A stretch of DNA of 64,000 nt from Lachnospiraceae bacterium GAM79 (lineage in GTDB: Bacteria; Bacillota; Clostridia; Lachnospirales; Lachnospiraceae): assembly GCA_003584705.1 (NCBI GenBank), contig AP018536.1:62001-126000 (forward strand). Reading direction: 5' to 3'. Below, piece after piece: positions 59,577 to 64,000 of this stretch. The stretch's first letter is position 1. Every line of letters starts with the position of its first letter. The notes beneath the pieces are model-generated. The model was not told the DNA's origin. It did no database searches and saw only the letters and a list, made by a program, of their open reading frames with translations. A program made the position numbers and the translations under genes.

Positions 59577-61259
59577 ATGAAAAAGCAAAGCAAAGTAACC
59601 AGTCAGTCTGCCATGCTGCAGCAAAACACAAGATCAACCTATCGGATACTGATCATCAGCATCGTTATGCTGATCCTGTTCATCGGATCCAACATGTATC
59701 TGAGCCGGATCAATTCCCAGCAGCTGGAAGCTACCATGTATCTGAACCAGTATCGTCTGGGTTCCAAGACGCTGACCGCTGCCGTACAGTCTTACGCAGT
59801 CACCGGAGACCAGACCTACTATGACAATTATATGAAGGAATTAAACGAGGACAAAAATCGTGACATTGCCTGGGAAGGTCTTCAGAAAGACGGTCTGACC
59901 GACAATGAATGGGCACTGTTAAACCATATTGCTGAAATGTCCAACGGTCTGGTTCCTCTGGAAGAAGAAGCCATGGATAAGGCCGGTTCCGGAGATACAC
60001 AAGCAGCTATTTCTTATGTATTTGGTGAGGAATATGAATCTACCGTACAGGAGATCACTGCAACCACAGATAATTGTATCAATGATATCCAGGCACGTAT
60101 GGCTCAGAAGCAAAATACTCTGAATCTGATAATGATCACTACCATGGTGATTTTCATTCTCTGCTTCCTGACCATTGCCCGCAAGATTGTCACCACACTG
60201 ACCTTTGCAAAACAGGAACTGCTGATTCCCATTGTAAAAGTATCCGAGCAGATGAAAGTACTTGCGCAGGGACATTTTGACAGCCGTCTGGATCTGCCGG
60301 AGGATGACAGTGAAGTCGGCATCATGGTGCAGGCCGTTCATTTCATGAACGACAACTTTACCAAGATGATCACCGAGATTTCCGAGATCTTAGGTCAGAT
60401 GGGTCAGGGCAATTACCGTGTAGAGCCTACGGAAGAATATGTCGGTGACTTTGTACAGATCAAGGATTCCATGGTGAAGATCATTGCCGATATGAAGAAG
60501 ACACTGTCCACCATTCAGGTCAGCGCACAGGAGATCGATGGTGGTTCCGAGCAGCTGGCACAGGCAGCTACCGATCTGGCAGAAGGTTGTACCGCACAGG
60601 CCTCCAAGATTTCCGAAGCATCCCAGATGATCGACGCTATGGCAAAGAGTATTGAAGAAAAAGCCAGAGTTGCACAGGAGACCGCAGATATCTCCAAGCA
60701 GTCCGCACAGACGGTTGCTGATGGCAATGCCAAGATGCAGGAACTGAAAGTCGCAATCGGTGAGATCAGTAAATGTTCCGAGGAGATTCGTTCTATCATT
60801 CAGGTCATTGAGGATATCGCTTCCCAGACCAACCTCCTGTCACTGAATGCCTCCATCGAGGCTGCCCGTGCCGGAGAAGCAGGCCGCGGATTTGCTGTCG
60901 TAGCCGAGCAGGTCAAGAATCTGGCGGAACAGTCCACCGAGGCTGCCGGAGAGACCACAAAGCTGATCGGGAGCACCATCGATGCTGTCAACAAGGGAAT
61001 CGCCATTGCAGAAGAAACCGAAGCCAGCATGGATCAGGTAATGGAAGAAGCCGAGGCTTCTACCAAGCGTATGGTTGATATGGCACAGGCCCTTCAGGCT
61101 GAAGTGTCCAGCGTCCAGCAGATCGATGAAAACATCGCTCATGTGGCCGGAATCGTGGACAACAACTCCGCATCTTCTCAGGAGACCGCCGCTGTCAGCG
61201 AAGAACAGTCCGCGCAGGTACATACTATGTTACAGCTGATGCATCAGTTCCAGATCTAG
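59577..61259 (+). CDS. Methyl-accepting chemotaxis protein
   Basis: The start at [20 protein letters not shown] (59577) has GAGGTT nine bases upstream. The 560-residue protein has a first membrane helix ([20 protein letters not shown]), an extracellular four-helix-bundle sensor, and a second helix ([20 protein letters not shown]). A HAMP region follows, then a long signalling hairpin with tip [20 protein letters not shown] and [20 protein letters not shown]. It would control CheA kinase. No other chemotaxis or flagellar gene is near. It lies between two IS1182-type ends and may be cargo of a composite transposon. Confidence 0.93.
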   Translation: MKKQSKVTSQSAMLQQNTRSTYRILIISIVMLILFIGSNMYLSRINSQQLEATMYLNQYRLGSKTLTAAVQSYAVTGDQTYYDNYMKELNEDKNRDIAWEGLQKDGLTDNEWALLNHIAEMSNGLVPLEEEAMDKAGSGDTQAAISYVFGEEYESTVQEITATTDNCINDIQARMAQKQNTLNLIMITTMVIFILCFLTIARKIVTTLTFAKQELLIPIVKVSEQMKVLAQGHFDSRLDLPEDDSEVGIMVQAVHFMNDNFTKMITEISEILGQMGQGNYRVEPTEEYVGDFVQIKDSMVKIIADMKKTLSTIQVSAQEIDGGSEQLAQAATDLAEGCTAQASKISEASQMIDAMAKSIEEKARVAQETADISKQSAQTVADGNAKMQELKVAIGEISKCSEEIRSIIQVIEDIASQTNLLSLNASIEAARAGEAGRGFAVVAEQVKNLAEQSTEAAGETTKLIGSTIDAVNKGIAIAEETEASMDQVMEEAEASTKRMVDMAQALQAEVSSVQQIDENIAHVAGIVDNNSASSQETAAVSEEQSAQVHTMLQLMHQFQI

Positions 61260-61272
61260 TTTTCAGAATGAT

Positions 61273-61305
61273 AAAGCCTGAGTGCTTCTAAAGAAGCCTC
61301 AGGCT
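61273..61305 (+). terminator. Terminator stem of the chemoreceptor gene
   Basis: AGCCTGAG and CTCAGGCT enclose an inner GCTTC-TAAA-GAAGC stem. The IS1182 element begins at the base after the stem, where a T-run would be expected. Confidence 0.8.
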
Positions 61306-61390
61306 CAGACTGTAGACAAAGCTCCTTCCTGTGAGGGAGCTTTTCTTGTGTCATGACTGCAAAAATTATGTACTTACAAGCATATAAGAA

Positions 61391-61441
61391 GTAGTGAAAA
61401 TGCCGTATTTACGGGACTTTTCACTACTTTTTTGGTATAAT
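61391..61441 (+). promoter_or_regulatory. Insulating hairpin and transposase promoter
   Basis: AGTAGTGAAAA (from about 61390) and TTTTCACTACTTTTTT form a terminator-like hairpin whose T-run leads straight into GG-TATAAT (61436-61441), the likely -10 of the transposase. Read-in transcripts would stop here while new ones start just after. No strong -35 is seen. Confidence 0.55.
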
Positions 61442-61471
61442 GAAAGTATCAAAATAAAGGCGGTGTTTCCT

Positions 61472-62926
61472 ATGATGACACAGAATGCAGATAAGAAAAG
61501 AGAGCAGATTCAGATGTTCTGCATGGATGACCTTGTTCCGCAGGATCATCTGCTGCGCCTGATTGACCAGGCAATCGACTGGAGTTTTATCTATGATCTT
61601 GTGATCGATAAATACAGTGCAGACAATGGCCGCCCCAGCATGGATCCGGTCATGCTCATTAAAATTCCATTCATCCAGTATCTGTACGGCATCCGAAGTA
61701 TGCGCCAGACAGTAAAAGAAATCGAAGTCAATGTCGCATACCGATGGTTCCTCGGTCTGGAAATGATGGACAAGGTTCCCCATTTCTCTACGTTTGGAAA
61801 GAATTATACCAGACGCTTTAAGGATACTGATCTTTTTGAACAGATCTTTTCCCGTATCCTGCAGGAATGCTATAAATACAGACTGATCGATCCTTCCGAG
61901 GTCTCCACCCATGTAAAAGCACGGGCAAACAGCAAAAAGATGCGGAAACGGATTGCAGATGAGGAAGCACTGTTCTTCGAAGAGCAGTTAAAGAAGGAAA
62001 TCAACGAAGACCGGGAAGCGCATGGGAAAAAGCCTCTGAAAGAAAAGAAGGAAGATCCCAAAGATCCCCCCTCCTGTGGTGGCAGCTCTGATGGAAAAGA
62101 AGAAAAAACGGTCAAGGAAAGTACAACGGATCCGGAAAGCGGATGGTTCCGAAAGGGTGAGCATAAAAATGTTTTTGCGTATTCCGTGCGGACAGCCTGT
62201 GACAAAAACGGATGGATTCTGGGTTATAGTGTAAATCCCGGCAACCAGCATGACAGCCGGACATTTAAATCCCTGTATGATAAGATAAAAGACATTGGCA
62301 TTCAGACACTGGTAGCCGATGCAGGATACAAAACACCAGCGATAGCAAAGTTACTTCTGGATGATGGTATCACACCGCTTCTACCGTATAAACGCCCCAT
62401 GACCAAAGATGGTTTTTTCAAAAAAGCCGAGTATGTGTATGATGAATATTTTGACTGCTATGTATGCCCGAATGATCAGGTGCTGGCTTATCATACGACG
62501 AACCGTTCCGGATACCGGGAATACAAGAGCTGCGGAATCGTCTGTGAAGGATGTCTATATCTGAAGCAGTGCACAGAAAGCAGGGATCATGTGAAGGTAG
62601 TGACCCGGCATATCTGGGAGCCGTACATGGAAAAGTGTGAGGATATCCGGCATATGATTGGGATGAAGGAAGTGTATGCGCAACGGAAAGAGACCGTAGA
62701 GCGCCTCTTCGGAACAGCAAAAGAAAACCATGGATTCCGCTATACACAGATGATAGGAAAAGCCTGGATGGAAATGAAAGTCGGGCTTACATTTGCCTGC
62801 ATGAATCTGAAAAAACTGGCAAAGATGATAGCCAGGAAGGGAAAAAGGGGAACCCAAAAGTGTTTATTATTGATCAAGTACACACTTTTTGAACCGAAAA
62901 CAAGAAAAACGCTTCTGGAGTGCTGA
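61472..62926 (+). CDS. IS1182-family transposase
   Basis: The start at MMTQNADKKREQIQMFCMDD is used; the frame is open further upstream but no ribosome site is seen there. The 484-residue protein has the IS1182 N-terminus (VPQDHLLRLIDQAIDWSFIY, then MDPVMLIKIPFIQYLYGIRS). It also has the DDE core with NVFAYSVRTACDKNGWILGY, TLVADAGYKTPAIAKLL (Asp) and QRKETVERLFGTAKENHGFR (Glu). A Cys-rich insertion (CYVCPN, SCGIVCEGCLYLKQC) is typical. The gene appears intact. Confidence 0.95.
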   Translation: MMTQNADKKREQIQMFCMDDLVPQDHLLRLIDQAIDWSFIYDLVIDKYSADNGRPSMDPVMLIKIPFIQYLYGIRSMRQTVKEIEVNVAYRWFLGLEMMDKVPHFSTFGKNYTRRFKDTDLFEQIFSRILQECYKYRLIDPSEVSTHVKARANSKKMRKRIADEEALFFEEQLKKEINEDREAHGKKPLKEKKEDPKDPPSCGGSSDGKEEKTVKESTTDPESGWFRKGEHKNVFAYSVRTACDKNGWILGYSVNPGNQHDSRTFKSLYDKIKDIGIQTLVADAGYKTPAIAKLLLDDGITPLLPYKRPMTKDGFFKKAEYVYDEYFDCYVCPNDQVLAYHTTNRSGYREYKSCGIVCEGCLYLKQCTESRDHVKVVTRHIWEPYMEKCEDIRHMIGMKEVYAQRKETVERLFGTAKENHGFRYTQMIGKAWMEMKVGLTFACMNLKKLAKMIARKGKRGTQKCLLLIKYTLFEPKTRKTLLEC

Positions 62927-62951
62927 CCAAAAGCGTTTTGTCTACATTCTG

Positions 62952-62975
62952 AGGAATTGTGGTGACACAATTCTT
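62952..62975. repeat. 24-bp direct repeat, right copy (hairpin)
   Basis: It is identical to 59267-59290 and lies directly after the IS1182 right end. Here the hairpin is followed by a run of six T, so it can act as a terminator for the transposase. Its loop GTGACA also serves as the -35 of the next gene. Confidence 0.95.
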
Positions 62976-62990
62976 TTTTCTTAGTATAAT
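62962..62990 (+). promoter_or_regulatory. Promoter of radical SAM gene, probably giving a leaderless mRNA
   Basis: GTGACA (62962-62967), a 17-bp spacer and TATAAT (62985-62990) lie so that transcription would begin at or next to the ATG at 62997. No ribosome site is present. The -35 is inside the 24-bp hairpin repeat. Confidence 0.65.
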
Positions 62991-62996
62991 AATCCC

Positions 62997-64000
62997 ATGA
63001 AATTCTTATTAACAGCTATTAATGCAAAATTCATACATTCCAATCCTGCTATTTACAGTCTGCGGGCCGGTGTGGGAGAAAAGTTACAGCCCTATGTGGA
63101 ACTGGCGGAATTCACCATCAATGAATCTCTGGAAAGTATTTTGGAGGGAATCTGGAAGCGTCAGCCAAAGGTAATAGGATTTTCCTGCTATATCTGGAAC
63201 TGGAAGCTGATCCGGGAAATTCTGACGGAACTGCCGAAAATCCTGCCGGATACGGAGATCTGGCTGGGAGGACCGGAGGTGACTTATGATGGACCGGGGC
63301 TTTTAAGAGAGTTTCCTCAGGTTACCGGAATCATGGTGGGAGAAGGAGAAGTCACCTTTCGGGAGGTACTGGGCCAATATGTGCGGGAAGCAGAAAGCAC
63401 CGGACAGTCCGAACAGCAACCCGAACCCGACAGCATAGAACAGCAGGCAGCAGATCGAACGGGAACGGTTGCAGGAAAGAACGTTGCAGAACGCTTTGGG
63501 CAGATCTCCGGCCTGTGTCTTGCCTCCGGTTATACGGCACCTAGAGAACTGACGGATTTGACCACACTTCCTTTTCTCTATGAGGATATGGAGCCTTTTA
63601 CGAATCGTATCATCTATTATGAGACCAGCAGAGGATGCCCTTACCGATGCAGCTATTGCCTGTCCTCCATAGATAAGAAAGTGAGACTACGTGACATAGA
63701 TGTCGTAAAAAGAGAACTGCAGTTTTTTCTGGATCAAAACGTAAAACAGGTGAAGTTCATTGACAGGACGTTCAATTGTGACCACAAGCATGCCATGGAG
63801 ATCTGGCGGTATATTTATGAACATGACAATGGCGTCACCAACTTCCATTTCGAGATTTCCGCCGATATTTTGCGGGAAGAGGAGATTGCCCTGCTGAACC
63901 GCTTCCGTCCGGGACTGGCACAGCTGGAGATCGGGGTGCAGTCTACGAATCCGGAGACAATACGAGCTATTCACCGTGTCATGGATGTGAACAAGCTGGA
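62997..64000 (+). CDS. B12-binding radical SAM protein (partial, runs off the window)
   Basis: The first 334 residues are visible. The N-terminus MKFLLTAINAKFIHSNPAIY is typical of B12-binding radical SAM proteins. The cobalamin-binding-like domain spans about residues 1-135 (VIGFSCYIWNWKLIREIL, then GGPEVTYDG and GIMVGEGEVTFREV). A low-complexity insertion of about 35 residues follows (residues 125-165). The radical SAM cluster is in YETSRGCPYRCSYCLSS (C-x3-C-x2-C), with QVKFIDRTFNCDHKHAMEIW and LEIGVQSTNPETIRAIHRVM in the barrel. The substrate is unknown. The fit of the N-terminus to the family supports the ATG despite the absent ribosome site. Confidence 0.9.
   Translation, partial: MKFLLTAINAKFIHSNPAIYSLRAGVGEKLQPYVELAEFTINESLESILEGIWKRQPKVIGFSCYIWNWKLIREILTELPKILPDTEIWLGGPEVTYDGPGLLREFPQVTGIMVGEGEVTFREVLGQYVREAESTGQSEQQPEPDSIEQQAADRTGTVAGKNVAERFGQISGLCLASGYTAPRELTDLTTLPFLYEDMEPFTNRIIYYETSRGCPYRCSYCLSSIDKKVRLRDIDVVKRELQFFLDQNVKQVKFIDRTFNCDHKHAMEIWRYIYEHDNGVTNFHFEISADILREEEIALLNRFRPGLAQLEIGVQSTNPETIRAIHRVMDVNKL

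Larger units (their letters stand above)
61306..62951 (+). mobile_element. IS1182-family insertion sequence
   Basis: This 1646-bp element has imperfect inverted ends CAGACTGTAGACAAA (61306) and CAGAATGTAGACAAA (complement at 62951). Both ends carry terminator-like hairpins: AAAGCTCC/GGAGCTTT at the left and AAAACGCTT/AAGCGTTTT at the right. A third hairpin, AGTAGTGAAAA/TTTTCACTACT, precedes the transposase promoter. The left flank is the chemoreceptor terminator and the right flank is the 24-bp repeat, so the element alone has no matching target duplication. Confidence 0.88.

Noticed and set aside
1-64000. CRISPR arrays, tRNA and rRNA genes
   Set aside because: No regularly spaced repeats, no tRNA cloverleaf with conserved TTCGA arm, and no rRNA sequence were seen on reading both strands.

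Overview
The window looks like a chromosome segment of a gut Lachnospiraceae (Clostridia, low-to-mid GC Gram-positive). The evidence is a Gram-positive transporter lipoprotein with a lipobox, strong AGGAGG ribosome sites, Clostridia-type serine recombinases, a perfect GAAC-N4-GTTC SOS box, ORF6N proteins and a BMP-type nucleoside transporter. No rRNA, tRNA or CRISPR array was found.

1-8.3 kb: a strongly AT-rich class I lanthipeptide locus. It has a Cys-rich precursor (lanA), a full-length dehydratase (lanB), an ABC exporter (lanT) and a zinc cyclase (lanC). A small XRE regulator and a membrane protein lie on the opposite strand between lanA and lanB. At the left edge are an XRE gene and the first 20 codons of a response regulator. 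8.3-9.8 kb: an AgrC-like kinase and an AgrD-like peptide gene, without agrB. The lanthipeptide block appears to sit inside an agr-type quorum-sensing locus.

9.8-22.1 kb: a mobile-element module. It holds a sigma-like factor, a YefM/RelE-type toxin-antitoxin pair, a GC-rich hairpin-rich stretch with no convincing protein, small ORFs, and three consecutive large serine recombinase genes (the middle one lacks the catalytic domain). An SOS-controlled operon follows, with a Y-family polymerase, a small partner and two unknown proteins that resemble each other, then a second toxin-antitoxin pair.

22.1-28.8 kb: a two-component system with a MacB/FtsX-type ABC transporter whose permease gene is cleanly interrupted by an IS256-family element with an 8-bp target duplication. 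29-39 kb: regulators, two ORF6N/PLD-like genes whose coding-sequence palindromes recur in their leaders, a WYL-glyoxalase-GyrI-TfoX operon, an AraC regulator, a GNAT and a membrane glycosyltransferase. 39-42.2 kb (minus strand): a SprA-like metallopeptidase, then an ATP-grasp ligase and a FolC-like Mur ligase in tandem.

42.4-50.1 kb: xpt and a BMP-type nucleoside ABC transporter, together a purine salvage module, with an IS110-family element between the two permease genes. 50.3-53.6 kb: two GT4 glycosyltransferases around a TVP38-like membrane protein, probably glycolipid synthesis, and a cytidylate-kinase-like protein. 54-56 kb: a 2-isopropylmalate synthase fused to an AraC-type DNA-binding domain. 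56.4-59.1 kb: galK-galT. 59.3-63 kb: a chemoreceptor gene bounded by a 50-bp palindromic end of an IS1182-family element on one side and a full copy on the other. The whole unit is flanked by a 24-bp direct repeat, so it looks like a composite transposon. The window ends in a B12-binding radical SAM gene that appears to be leaderless.
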